Shown here piece after piece: positions 1-10,860 of a stretch of 51,940 nucleotides of DNA. The DNA comes from Gracilariopsis chorda. Its lineage: Eukaryota; Rhodophyta; Florideophyceae; Gracilariales; Gracilariaceae. Position 1 is the stretch's first letter, and every line of letters starts with the position of its first letter. Location of the stretch: the NCBI GenBank assembly GCA_003194525.1, contig NBIV01000380.1:1-51940 (forward strand). Direction: 5' to 3'. Both the position numbers and the translations under genes were made by a program. The notes beneath the pieces were generated by a model. It was not told the DNA's origin and did no database searches. It saw nothing but the letters and a program-made list of their open reading frames with translations.

Positions 1-2
1 AA

Positions 3-1223
3 TTCACTCGTCTAGACATCAAAGCTGCGTTTTTGTATGGCAAGTTAGATGAAGAGGTCTACATGAAACAGTTCCCAGGCTTTGAGGTCCAAGGAAGTGA
101 AGGTCAAGTGCTGAAGCTCAAACGCGCCATATACGGCTTGAAGCAGGCATCAAGAGCGTTTCGGAACTTCATTCACCCTATCCTACTCAAGTTTGGCTTC
201 AATTGCTCTCAAGGAGATCCAGCTCTATACTTTTTGGAAACCAATTCCTCTTTGGTAGTACTGATCATCTATGTGGATGATATTCTCGTTGCCTCTCCGA
301 GTTCAAAGGTTTTGGCGGAGGTCATATCGTTCTTAAAGAGATATGTAGATCTTCGTGTCGAGAACGATGACGCTAAGTTCCTTTGGGATGAGTGTAGTTC
401 GCAGCACAGATGGCACATTGAAGGTTCATAATGCGAGCATGATCGCTCACCTTTTGCATCAGTTTGGCATGCAATCTTGTGCACCGGTGAAGACTCCCAT
501 GATCTTACACTATGCGTTGGATGGAGTGCGGGATGAAGAAGTAAGAGGCCTTCCGTACAAGGAACTTGTTGGCGCTCTGATATACCTCTCGAACACTTGT
601 CGACCAGATATTGCATTCTCTGTCAGCTATCTAAGCCGCTTCATGGATACCTTTCGTGAACAACATTGGAGGGCTGCGAAACGGGTTTGAGGTATCTGAA
701 GGGCACCAAAGATGTAGGCTTGATGTTTGTCCAACGTGTTGACAGTATGAAAGGGTTTTCTGATTCTGATTTTGCAGGCGATACCACCGACCGTAAGTCA
801 ACTGCAGGTTTCGTGTTTATCACCTCTGGTGCAGCTGTTAGCTGGCGGTCGAAGAAGCAATCTCTTGTGGCGCAGTCTACAGTTGAAGCTGAATATGTCT
901 CCGTCTCTAATGCAGAACGAGAAGCTCTTTGGCTCCGTTCACTTATGATTGAACTTGGACTTTGGGCCGAGAAAGGTATGGTAATTGGTTGTGATAATCA
1001 AGGAGCAATGCGTCTAAGCAACGACACGGGTGTGCAGTGAACGTACGAAGCACATAGATATTCGGTACCATTTCTTCGCGACCATGTGAAACGAGGAGAT
1101 GTTTGTTTGGAATACGTTGAGACACATGTCATGACTGCAGATATATTAACGAAACCAGTTGATGCTGCCACTGACAATAATCATTGCCGTGGTATAGGTC
1201 TTGACATGAAAGAGACTGTCTAG
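3..1223 (+). pseudogene. Copia unit A: RT/RNase H fragment (5' part outside window)
   Basis: This is the 3' part of a copia polyprotein, entered inside the reverse transcriptase. The RT active site YVDD lies near 272-283 and the RNase H motif DSDFAG near 760-780. Compared with unit D it has lost one T near 687, gained a G near 1027 and lost a T near 1071, each breaking the frame. It also carries the one-base shift in RT (near 378) that every unit in the array shares. The stop codon TAG and the polypurine tract before the LTR are preserved. The RNase H segment closely matches the other copies, so this unit is recent. It is not functional as read. Confidence 0.9.
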
Positions 1224-1238
1224 AATGAGGGGAAGTGA

Positions 1239-1458
1239 TGTTAATAGTGAATTGTTTTGCATGAGTGAATTGTTTACATGCTTATTTACATTCTATACAT
1301 TCTGTTTACAGGTATCTCGTTAGATTGAATTGTCATGTGCGCTGATGATATCTAGAAGATATTTTGTTCGCACTACGTCCCTCGAGGACTATATGAGAAC
1401 CATTCTGGTTGTCTTGTGAGTAAAGATAAGCGATAAGCTGATTCGTCAACCTGTAAAA
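1239..1458 (+). repeat. Copia LTR between units A and B
   Basis: A 220 bp LTR that begins TGTTAATAG directly after a polypurine tract and ends CCTGTAAAA directly before the primer-binding site. It has one extra T in the first T-run compared with the other three LTRs. It contains a 17 bp tandem duplication near its start and a TATA-like TATATG at about 1390-1395 that could be the core promoter. The 3' end is AA instead of the usual CA. Confidence 0.88.
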
Positions 1459-1530
1459 GGTTATTGGCCCAGAATCTGTTCAACTGTTGTGAGTTTTATT
1501 CGTCTTGTTTGTGCTGCTCAAGTTTCTACC

Positions 1531-2242
1531 ATGAACCTCCTAGGTGATTCTGAGTCCTCCGTAGGAATTGATGTTCAGAAGGTTCGTCTACCTTTGCTCA
1601 CTGCATCGAACTACTTTATGTGGTCCAAGAAGTTAGAAGTTGTTTTGAAGAGCAAAGGGCTGTGGGCTATCGTCAATGGTACTGAGAAAGAGCCCGGACT
1701 GCAGGATCCTGGATACGACAAGTATGCCCGTAGAAGAGACACAGCTTTGTCTACCATCCTTCTTTTGGTACACGATTCTGTGTTGCTCCTATCATGGAGA
1801 TGACGGAGCCCTCCGAGGTTTGGAGGACTTTGAAGTCACAGTACCAGAGTGTTAGTCAGGCCAGCCGAGATGCTCTTCTGGATAAGTATCAGAGTATGAA
1901 GATGTTGGCCGACGAGTCTGTCCTGCAGTACCGTGTGCTCGTTTGGCAGAGCTTGAGTCGACCCTCATTGGAATTGGTTACTCTATTGATGATCCGGAAA
2001 AGCTTCGAGCGTTGCTTAGAGGGCTACGCGAGGAGTTCCAGGTAACTGCAGAAGTAATTCGAGGCATGGAAAAGACTTTACCGGATGCTGTGGCTCTCCT
2101 GATTTCCAAGGAAGCGTTCGTTCAGAAGAATGTGTCTGCAGGGGACGGCGCGAGAGCACTAAATGTCAGAAGTAGCTCTTCGAGGAAGAGGAAGATCAAG
2201 TGTCACTACTGCGGCAGGTTTAACCACAAGAAGGCTGACTGA
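1531..2242 (+). pseudogene. Copia unit B gag, frameshifted
   Basis: This is the capsid/nucleocapsid gene of unit B. It starts at the same ATG as units C and D (MNLLGDSES). Relative to those copies it has lost two bases near 1779 (TTCTTGTG read as TTCTGTG) and gained two near 1934 (CGTGCT read as CGTGTGCT), so three reading-frame segments cover it. The N-terminal part has the usual copia gag look (SNYFMWSKKLEVVLKSKGLW). The C-terminal end reaches a zinc knuckle CHYCGRFNHKKAD and stops at TGA where the knuckle's last cysteine is expected. The changes look like short-repeat or homopolymer slips, so sequencing error is possible. Confidence 0.85.
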
Positions 2243-5200
2243 TATGACAACCCAGAGAGCCCTAAGTACCGTCCTAAACATCGTGTTAATGAGAGTTCAG
2301 AAAACAAGGAGCTGGGGGCGCTGATAGTGCCTTACATGTTGCAAGGGCTCTTGTTGCTGGTATCACTGGATCTTCCGGAAAGTGGTTCGTTGACTCTGGT
2401 GCTACCGAGCATATGTGTAACAAATCAGATGCATTTATCTCTGGTGTGGTCCCGTCCTCGATAGTTCACGTGGAAAATCGGAGATGGAACGAAGCTCGAT
2501 GTGAAGGGGAAAGGCACTGTTCCGTGCATTGCAATTTTAACTGGCAAACCAATGCATCTAAACCTTACGGAGGTACAACTTGTGCCGAACCTCAGATTTA
2601 ATCTACTGTCAGTCAGTTCCCTACAGAGAAAAGGTTACAACGTTCTCTTTGTGACGGATGAAGGAGGCCGAAGACTTTGTAAGGTGTGCCATCCGAAATC
2701 TAAGGAGACTGTTCTTGTAGCGATCGGAAATCATAAGCATGGACTTTATGAAGTGGTTATGCGTCCGAGTCTTGGCCTCAATCCGAACAAAGCACTGATC
2801 ACGGCATCCGTATCTGAGAGAACGACACTATGGCACAATCGTCTTGGTCACATTTGCGCAGCCCATTTGAGACCAACTGTTTCCCTTGGTTGATGGTGTT
2901 GGCCTTACGAAGATTTGTGACTGGGAAACTTGTGAATCATGCCAAATGTCAAAATCAGTTCGTGACGTAAGACCTAGAGTGAATCGTGATCGATTCAAAG
3001 AACCTGGTGAACTCGTACACTCAGATGTTGTAGGTCCAGTGAAATGCACATCTTTTGGTGGAGCAAACTATTATGTTACTTTGTACGATGAGTTCAGTGC
3101 ATACTCTCTTGTTCGATTCATTAATCGTCGCTCAGAAGTACAGGCCTCTGTTAGAGAAATGATTGTAGAGTTTGAAGCACTATGCCAGAAGCCAGTCAGG
3201 GCAATTCGTATGGACAATTCCAAGGAGTATCTATCTCACGAGTTGCAGAATTGGCTGAAGCAAAGAGGCTACTTTCTGAACCAGCCGCTTCGTACAGCCC
3301 GGAGTCGAACGGGAAAGCTGAACGGCTGAACAGGACCCTGAACAACGCTGCCAGGGCAATGTTGTATAATCTGCCCGAAGGAATTCGTAGAGAGCGATTG
3401 TGGGCAGAAGCTGTATCCACCGCTAACTTCTTGAGGAACCGAACGTTTTCTAGTGCTGTGACGACTGGCAAAACCCCCTTCGAAGCAGTTCGCAATATGA
3501 AACCGAAGATGTCCCACATTAGGATATTCGGATGCACGGCATACGTTCATATTCCTAAGAAGCTCAGGAGTGGTAAGTTTGCGGCGACAGCGAGAAAAGA
3601 GGTCCTGGTTGGTTTTGAGAGGGTAATTCTTATAAAGTCTTTTACCCCGAGTCAGGAAGTTTTGTTATCTCTCGTGATGTGAAGTTTGATGAACGAAGTT
3701 TTGGTTGGAAGACTGAGAATGGAAACGAAGACGCCCAGGAATCTTTGGACTGGGACTCCCTTTTTGATGATTTGGAATATGGAACGGAAGAGATCGATAT
3801 GGATGTCCCTTTTACTGAAGGAGATTTGGGAGAAGGATCTACTGGACCTGAAGGCGAAGACAGCAATCCAACTGAATCTGATGTTCTTGTTGAACCCCCA
3901 CTTAGGAGATCTTCTCGTCAGCGTTCTGCACCCTTGCGCTATTCACCTGAGAGTTTCATTGCAAACTGCCTGTTAGAAATTACAGATAACAATCTCCCAC
4001 AATCGTTTGAGCAGGCTATGCAGTCACCTAAGAGAGAGCAATGGTGGTTGGCAATGGCGCATGAAGTGAACAATCTACGAGAGAGAGATGTCATCGAATT
4101 GGTCACCTGTCCGCCGCATGTCTTTCCGATTGACTGGTCTTCGGACGTAAAGCACAACTCTTGTGGTGTGGTTACGAGGAACAGAGCCCGAATAGTGGGC
4201 GAAGGGGTTCATGCAGAGATTTGGGATTGATTACGGCGAAATCTTTTCTCCCGTCGTGAATTATGCTACTGTGAGGCTGGTACTTTCGATCATTGTTGAC
4301 CAAGGGATGGAATTCACTCGTCTAGACATCAAAGCTGCGTTTTTGTATGGCAAGTTAGATGAAGAGGTCTACATGAAACAGTTCCCAGGCTTTGAGGTCC
4401 AAGGAAGTGAAGGTCAAGTGCTGAAGCTCAAACGCGCCATATACGGCTTGAAGCAGGCATCAAGAGCGTTTCGGAACTTCATTCACCCTATCCTACTCAA
4501 GTTTGGCTTCAATTGCTCTCAAGGAGATCCAGCTCTATACTTTTTGGAAACCAATTCCTCTTTGGTAGTACTGATCATCTATGTGGATGATATTCTCGTT
4601 GCCTCTCAGAGTTCAAAGGTTTTGGCGGAGGTCATATCGTTCTTAAAGAGATATGTAGATCTTCGTGTCGAGAACGATGACGCTAAGTTCCTTTGGGATG
4701 AGTGTAGTTCGCAGCACAGATGGCACATTGAAGGTTCATAATGCGAGCATGATCGCTCACCTTTTGCATCAGTTTGGCATGCAATCTTGTGCACCGGTGA
4801 AGACTCCCATGATCTTACACTATGCGTTGGATGGAGTGCGGGATGAAGAAGTAAGAGGCCTTCCGTACAAGGAACTTGTTGGCGCTCTGATATACCTCTC
4901 GAACACTTGTCGACCAGATATTGCATTCTCTGTCAGCTATCTAAGCCGCTTCATGGATACCTTTCGTGAACAACATTGGAGGGCTGCGAAACGGGTTTTG
5001 AGGTATCTGAAGGGCACCAAAGATGTAGGCTTGATGTTTGTCCAACGTGTTGACAGTATGAAAGGGTTTTCTGATTCTGATTTTGCAGGCGATACCACCG
5101 ACCGTAAGTCAACTGCAGGTTTTCGTGTTTATCACCTCTGGTGCAGCTGTTAGCTGGCGGTCGAAGAAGCAATCTCTTGTGGCGCAGTCTACAGTTGAAG

Positions 5201-5535
5201 CTGAATATGTCTCCGTCTCTAATGCAGAACGAGAAGCTCTTTGGCTCCGTTCACTTATGATTGAACTTGGACTTTGGGCCGAGAAAGGTATGGTAATTGG
5301 TTGTGATAATCAAGGAGCAATGCGTCTAAGCAACGACACGGTGTGCAGTGAACGTACGAAGCACATAGATATTCGGTACCATTTTCTTCGCGACCATGTG
5401 AAACGAGGAGATGTTTGTTTGGAATACGTTGAGACACATGTCATGACTGCAGATATATTAACGAAACCAGTTGATGCTGCCACTGACAATAATCATTGCC
5501 GTGGTATAGGTCTTGACATGAAAGAGACTGTCTAG
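2243..5535 (+). pseudogene. Copia unit B pol, multiply frameshifted
   Basis: Protease, integrase, RT and RNase H are all recognisable in order, but they are split over several frames. One-base indels relative to units C and D occur near 2475, 2880, 3270, 3625, 4149, 4198 and 5121. Unit B has GTAAAG near 4147 where C and D have GTAAG. The extra A keeps RT entry in frame here, which suggests that C and D share a deletion. An extra G near 4198 then breaks unit B again. Unit B is the most diverged complete unit, with substitutions as well as indels. It cannot make a functional polyprotein as read. Confidence 0.88.
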
Positions 5536-5550
5536 AATGAGGGGAAGTGA

Positions 5551-5769
5551 TGTTAATAGTGAATTGTTTGCATGAGTGAATTGTTTACATGCTTATTTAC
5601 ATTCTATACATTCTGTTTACAGGTATCTCGTTAGATTGAATTGTCATGTGCGCTGATGATATCTAGAAGATATTTTGTTCGCACTACGTCCCTCGAGGAC
5701 TATATGAGAACCATTCTGGTTGTCTTGTGAGTAAAGATAAGCGATAAGCTGATTCGTCAACCTGTAAAA
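5551..5769 (+). repeat. Copia LTR between units B and C
   Basis: A 219 bp LTR, essentially identical to the LTRs at 9859 and 14167. It is preceded by the polypurine tract GAGGGGAAGTGA and followed at once by the primer-binding site GGTTATTGGCCCAG at 5770-5783. It serves as 3' LTR of unit B and 5' LTR of unit C. Confidence 0.9.
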
Positions 5770-5842
5770 GGTTATTGGCCCAGAATCTGTTCAACTGTTG
5801 TGAGTTTTTATTCGTCTTGTTTGTGCTGCTCAAGTTTCTACC

Positions 5843-6553
5843 ATGAACCTCCTAGGTGATTCTGAGTCCTCCGTAGGAATTGATGTTCAGAAGGTTCGTC
5901 TACCTTTGCTCACTGCATCGAACTACTTTATGTGGTCCAAGAAGTTAGAAGTTGTTTTGAAGAGCAAAGGGCTGTGGGCTATCGTCAATGGTACTGAGAA
6001 AGAGCCCGGACTGCAGGATCCTGGATACGACAAGTATGCCCGTAGAAGAGACACAGCTTTGTCTACCATCCTTCTTTTGGTACACGATTCTTGTGTTGCT
6101 CCTATCATGGAGATGACGGAGCCCTCCGAGGTTTGGAGGACTTTGAAGTCACAGTACCAGAGTGTTAGTCAGGCCAGCCGAGATGCTCTTCTGGATAAGT
6201 ATCAGAGTATGAAGATGTTGGCCGACGAGTCTGTCCTGCAGTACCGTGCTCGTTTGGCAGAGCTTGAGTCGACCCTCATTGGAATTGATTACTCTATTGA
6301 TGATCCGGAAAAGCTTCGAGCGTTGCTTAGAGGGCTACGCGAGGAGTTCCAGGTAACTGCAGAAGTAATTCGAGGCATGGAAAAGACTTTACCGGATGCT
6401 GTGGCTCTCCTGATTTCCAAGGAAGCGTTTGTTCAGAAGAATGTGTCTGCAGGGGACGGCGCGAGAGCACTAAATGTCAGAAGTAGCTCTTCGAGGAAGA
6501 GGAAGATCAAGTGTCACTACTGCGGCAGGTTTAACCACAAGAAGGCTGACTGA
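5843..6553 (+). CDS. Copia unit C gag (236 aa)
   Basis: The structural polyprotein of the copia particle. The first ATG after the primer-binding site gives 236 residues. Residues 1-190 resemble the copia gag (UBN2-like) domain. The C-terminus is basic (SSSRKRKIKC), followed by a zinc knuckle CHYCGRFNHKKAD. The knuckle follows C-x2-C-x4-H-x4-C but the final position is a TGA codon, so the ORF ends exactly where the last cysteine should be. The frame downstream of the TGA is the same and continues directly into protease. Unit C has one extra T in the leader compared with D. Confidence 0.85.
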   Translation: MNLLGDSESSVGIDVQKVRLPLLTASNYFMWSKKLEVVLKSKGLWAIVNGTEKEPGLQDPGYDKYARRRDTALSTILLLVHDSCVAPIMEMTEPSEVWRTLKSQYQSVSQASRDALLDKYQSMKMLADESVLQYRARLAELESTLIGIDYSIDDPEKLRALLRGLREEFQVTAEVIRGMEKTLPDAVALLISKEAFVQKNVSAGDGARALNVRSSSSRKRKIKCHYCGRFNHKKAD

Positions 6554-9500
6554 TATGACAACCCAGAGAGCCCTAAGTACCGTCCTAAACATCGTGTTAA
6601 TGAGAGTTCAGAAAACAAGGACGCTGGGGGCGCTGATAGTGCCTTACATGTTGCAAGGGCTCTTGTTGCTGGTATCACTGGATCTTCCGGAAAGTGGTTC
6701 GTTGACTCTGGTGCTACCGAGCATATGTGTAACAAATCAGATGCATTTATCTCTGGTGTGGTCCCGTCCTCGATAGTTCACGTGGAAATCGGAGATGGAA
6801 CGAAGCTCGATGTGAAGGGGAAAGGCACTGTTCCGTGCATTGCAATTTTAACTGGCAAACCAATGCATCTAAACCTTACGGAGGTACAACTTGTGCCGAA
6901 CCTCAGATGTAATCTACTGTCAGTCAGTTCCCTACAGAGAAAAGGTTACAACGTTCTCTTTGTGACGGATGAAGGAGGCCGAAGACTTTGTAAGGTGTGC
7001 CATCCGAAATCTAAGGAGACTGTTCTTGTAGCGATCGGAAATCATAAGCATGGACTTTATGAAGTGGTTATGCGTCCGAGTCTTGGCCTCAATCCGAACA
7101 AAGCACTGATCACGGCATCCGTATCTGAGAGAACGACACTATGGCACAATCGTCTTGGTCACATTTGCGCAGCCCATTTGAGACCAACTGTTCCCTTGGT
7201 TGATGGTGTTGGCCTTACGAAGATTTGTGACTGGGAAACTTGTGAATCATGCCAAATGTCAAAATCAGTTCGTGACGTAAGACCTAGAGTGAATCGTGAT
7301 CGATGCAAAGAACCTGGTGAACTCGTACACTCAGATGTTGTAGGTCCAGTGAAATGCACATCTTTTGGTGGATCAAACTATTATGTTACTTTGTACGATG
7401 CGTTCAGTGCATACTCTCTTGTTCGATTCATGAATCGTCGCTCAGAAGTACAGGCCTCTGTTAGAGAAATGATTGTAGAGTTTGAAGCACTATGCCAGAA
7501 GCCAGTCAGGGCAATTCGTATGGACAATTCCAAGGAGTATCTATCTCACGAGTTGCAGAATTGGCTGAAGCAAAGAGGCATACTTTCTGAACCAGCCGCT
7601 TCGTACAGCCCGGAGTCGAACGGGAAAGCTGAACGGCTGAACAGGACCCTGAACAACGCTGCCAGGGCAATGTTGTATAATCTGCCCGAAGGAATTCGTA
7701 GAGAGCGATTGTGGGCAGAAGCTGTATCCACCGCTAACTTCTTGAGGAACCGAACGTTTTCTAGTGCTGTGACGACTGGCAAAACCCCTTCGAAGCAGTT
7801 CGCAATATGAAACCGAAGATGTCCCACATTAGGATATTCGGATGCACGGCATACGTTCATATTCCTAAGAAGCTCAGGAGTGGTAAGTTTGCGGCGACAG
7901 CGAGAAAAGAGGTCCTGGTTGGTTTTGAGAGGGGTAATTCTTATAAAGTCTTTTACCCCGAGTCAGGAAGTTTTGTTATCTCTCGTGATGTGAAGTTTGA
8001 TGAACGAAGTTTTGGTTGGAAGACTGAGAATGGAAACGAAGACGCCCAGGAATCTTTGGACTGGGACTCCCTTTTTGATGATTTGGAATATGGAACGGAA
8101 GAGATCGATATGGATGTCCCTTTTACTGAAGGAGATTTGGGAGAAGGATCTACTGGACCTGAAGGCGAAGACAGCAATCCAACTGAATCTGATGTTCTTG
8201 TTGAACCCCCACTTAGGAGATCTTCTCGTCAGCGTTCTGCACCCTTGCGCTATTCACCTGAGAGTTTCATTGCAAACTGCCTGTTAGAAATTACAGATAA
8301 CAATCTCCCACAATCGTTTGAGCAGGCTATGCAGTCACCTAAGAGAGAGCAATGGTGGTTGGCAATGGCGCATGAAGTGAACAATCTACGAGAGAGAGAT
8401 GTCATCGAATTGGTCACCTGTCCGCCGCATGTCTTTCCGATTGACTGGTCTTCGGACGTAAGCACAACTCTTGTGGTGTGGTTACGAGGAACAGAGCCCG
8501 AATAGTGGCGAAGGGGTTCATGCAGAGATTTGGGATTGATTACGGCGAAATCTTTTCTCCCGTCGTGAATTATGCTACTGTGAGGCTGGTACTTTCGATC
8601 ATTGTTGACCAAGGGATGGAATTCACTCGTCTAGACATCAAAGCTGCGTTTTTGTATGGCAAGTTAGATGAAGAGGTCTACATGAAACAGTTCCCAGGCT
8701 TTGAGGTCCAAGGAAGTGAAGGTCAAGTGCTGAAGCTCAAACGCGCCATATACGGCTTGAAGCAGGCATCAAGAGCGTTTCGGAACTTCATTCACCCTAT
8801 CCTACTCAAGTTTGGCTTCAATTGCTCTCAAGGAGATCCAGCTCTATACTTTTTGGAAACCAATTCCTCTTTGGTAGTACTGATCATCTATGTGGATGAT
8901 ATTCTCGTTGCCTCTCAGAGTTCAAAGGTTTTGGCGGAGGTCATATCGTTCTTAAAGAGATATGTAGATCTTCGTGTCGAGAACGATGACGCTAAGTTCC
9001 TTTGGGATGAGTGTAGTTCGCAGCACAGATGGCACATTGAAGGTTCATAATGCGAGCATGATCGCTCACCTTTTGCATCAGTTTGGCATGCAATCTTGTG
9101 CACCGGTGAAGACTCCCATGATCTTACACTATGCGTTGGATGGAGTGCGGGATGAAGAAGTAAGAGGCCTTCCGTACAAGGAACTTGTTGGCGCTCTGAT
9201 ATACCTCTCGAACACTTGTCGACCAGATATTGCATTCTCTGTCAGCTATCTAAGCCGCTTCATGGATACCTTTCGTGAACAACATTGGAGGGCTGCGAAA
9301 CGGGTTTTGAGGTATCTGAAGGGCACCAAAGATGTAGGCTTGATGTTTGTCCAACGTGTTGACAGTATGAAAGGGTTTTCTGATTCTGATTTTGCAGGCG
9401 ATACCACCGACCGTAAGTCAACTGCAGGTTTCGTGTTTATCACCTCTGGTGCAGCTGTTAGCTGGCGGTCGAAGAAGCAATCTCTTGTGGCGCAGTCTAC

Positions 9501-9843
9501 AGTTGAAGCTGAATATGTCTCCGTCTCTAATGCAGAACGAGAAGCTCTTTGGCTCCGTTCACTTATGATTGAACTTGGACTTTGGGCCGAGAAAGGTATG
9601 GTAATTGGTTGTGATAATCAAGGAGCAATGCGTCTAAGCAACGACACGGTGTGCAGTGAACGTACGAAGCACATAGATATTCGGTACCATTTTCTTCGCG
9701 ACCATGTGAAACGAGGAGATGTTTGTTTGGAATACGTTGAGACACATGTCATGACTGCAGATATATTAACGAAACCAGTTGATGCTGCCACTGACAATAA
9801 TCATTGCCGTGGTATAGGTCTTGACATGAAAGAGACTGTCTAG
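6554..9843 (+). pseudogene. Copia unit C pol, interrupted
   Basis: Pol begins in the gag frame right after the TGA. It contains a protease DSGA motif, the integrase zinc-binding region (HNRLGH ... CESCQMSK), the integrase core, RT with YVDD and RNase H. The frame breaks are: loss of one C in the run near 7789 (unique to this copy; D has five Cs), the GTAAG site near 8457, and the CTT-TGG-G site near 9000. The last two are shared with unit D. Apart from the C-run it is almost identical to unit D, so the two copies separated very recently, or the difference is a consensus error. Confidence 0.88.
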
Positions 9844-9858
9844 AATGAGGGGAAGTGA

Positions 9859-10077
9859 TGTTAATAGTGAATTGTTTGCATGAGTGAATTGTTTACATGC
9901 TTATTTACATTCTATACATTCTGTTTACAGGTATCTCGTTAGATTGAATTGTCATGTGCGCTGATGATATCTAGAAGATATTTTGTTCGCACTACGTCCC
10001 TCGAGGACTATATGAGAACCATTCTGGTTGTCTTGTGAGTAAAGATAAGCGATAAGCTGATTCGTCAACCTGTAAAA
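9859..10077 (+). repeat. Copia LTR between units C and D
   Basis: A 219 bp LTR matching the neighbouring LTRs. It carries the 17 bp tandem repeat near the 5' end (AGTGAATTGTTTGCATG, then the same with one change), a small ATATCT/AGATAT inverted repeat, and TATATG at 10009-10014 as a possible TATA element. It acts as the 5' LTR of unit D. Confidence 0.9.
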
Positions 10078-10091
10078 GGTTATTGGCCCAG
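10078..10091 (+). promoter_or_regulatory. Primer-binding site, half-tRNA(iMet) type
   Basis: GGTTATTGGCCCAG lies immediately 3' of the LTR in every unit (also at 1459-1472 and 5770-5783). Copia and Ty5 are known to prime from an internal, anticodon stem-loop cut of initiator tRNA-Met. Their sites read like GGTTATGGGCCCAG, which differs here by one base. From this I infer half-tRNA priming. The match to the local tRNA was not tested. Confidence 0.6.
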
Positions 10092-10149
10092 AATCTGTTC
10101 AACTGTTGTGAGTTTTATTCGTCTTGTTTGTGCTGCTCAAGTTTCTACC

Positions 10150-10860
10150 ATGAACCTCCTAGGTGATTCTGAGTCCTCCGTAGGAATTGATGTTCAGAAG
10201 GTTCGTCTACCTTTGCTCACTGCATCGAACTACTTTATGTGGTCCAAGAAGTTAGAAGTTGTTTTGAAGAGCAAAGGGCTGTGGGCTATCGTCAATGGTA
10301 CTGAGAAAGAGCCCGGACTGCAGGATCCTGGATACGACAAGTATGCCCGTAGAAGAGACACAGCTTTGTCTACCATCCTTCTTTTGGTACACGATTCTTG
10401 TGTTGCTCCTATCATGGAGATGACGGAGCCCTCCGAGGTTTGGAGGACTTTGAAGTCACAGTACCAGAGTGTTAGTCAGGCCAGCCGAGATGCTCTTCTG
10501 GATAAGTATCAGAGTATGAAGATGTTGGCCGACGAGTCTGTCCTGCAGTACCGTGCTCGTTTGGCAGAGCTTGAGTCGACCCTCATTGGAATTGATTACT
10601 CTATTGATGATCCGGAAAAGCTTCGAGCGTTGCTTAGAGGGCTACGCGAGGAGTTCCAGGTAACTGCAGAAGTAATTCGAGGCATGGAAAAGACTTTACC
10701 GGATGCTGTGGCTCTCCTGATTTCCAAGGAAGCGTTTGTTCAGAAGAATGTGTCTGCAGGGGACGGCGCGAGAGCACTAAATGTCAGAAGTAGCTCTTCG
10801 AGGAAGAGGAAGATCAAGTGTCACTACTGCGGCAGGTTTAACCACAAGAAGGCTGACTGA
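10150..10860 (+). CDS. Copia unit D gag (236 aa)
   Basis: Structural protein of the copia particle and the cleanest copy in the array. The start is the first ATG after the leader; an upstream GTG in the same frame is unlikely to be used. It contains the capsid-like region (YFMWSKKLEVVLKSKGLW at about residues 27-45), a basic linker, and the zinc knuckle C-x2-C-x4-H that ends at TGA in place of the last cysteine. The codons following TGA (TAT GAC AAC CCA) remain in frame and lead into protease. Either the master copy carries a nonsense change, or the TGA is read through as a way to set the gag:pol ratio. The first explanation is simpler. Confidence 0.88.
   Translation: MNLLGDSESSVGIDVQKVRLPLLTASNYFMWSKKLEVVLKSKGLWAIVNGTEKEPGLQDPGYDKYARRRDTALSTILLLVHDSCVAPIMEMTEPSEVWRTLKSQYQSVSQASRDALLDKYQSMKMLADESVLQYRARLAELESTLIGIDYSIDDPEKLRALLRGLREEFQVTAEVIRGMEKTLPDAVALLISKEAFVQKNVSAGDGARALNVRSSSSRKRKIKCHYCGRFNHKKAD

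Noticed and set aside
269..616. Minus-strand ORFs repeated in every copia unit (e.g. 115 codons at 269-616)
   Set aside because: Antisense shadows of RT/RNase H; repeated only because the element is repeated.
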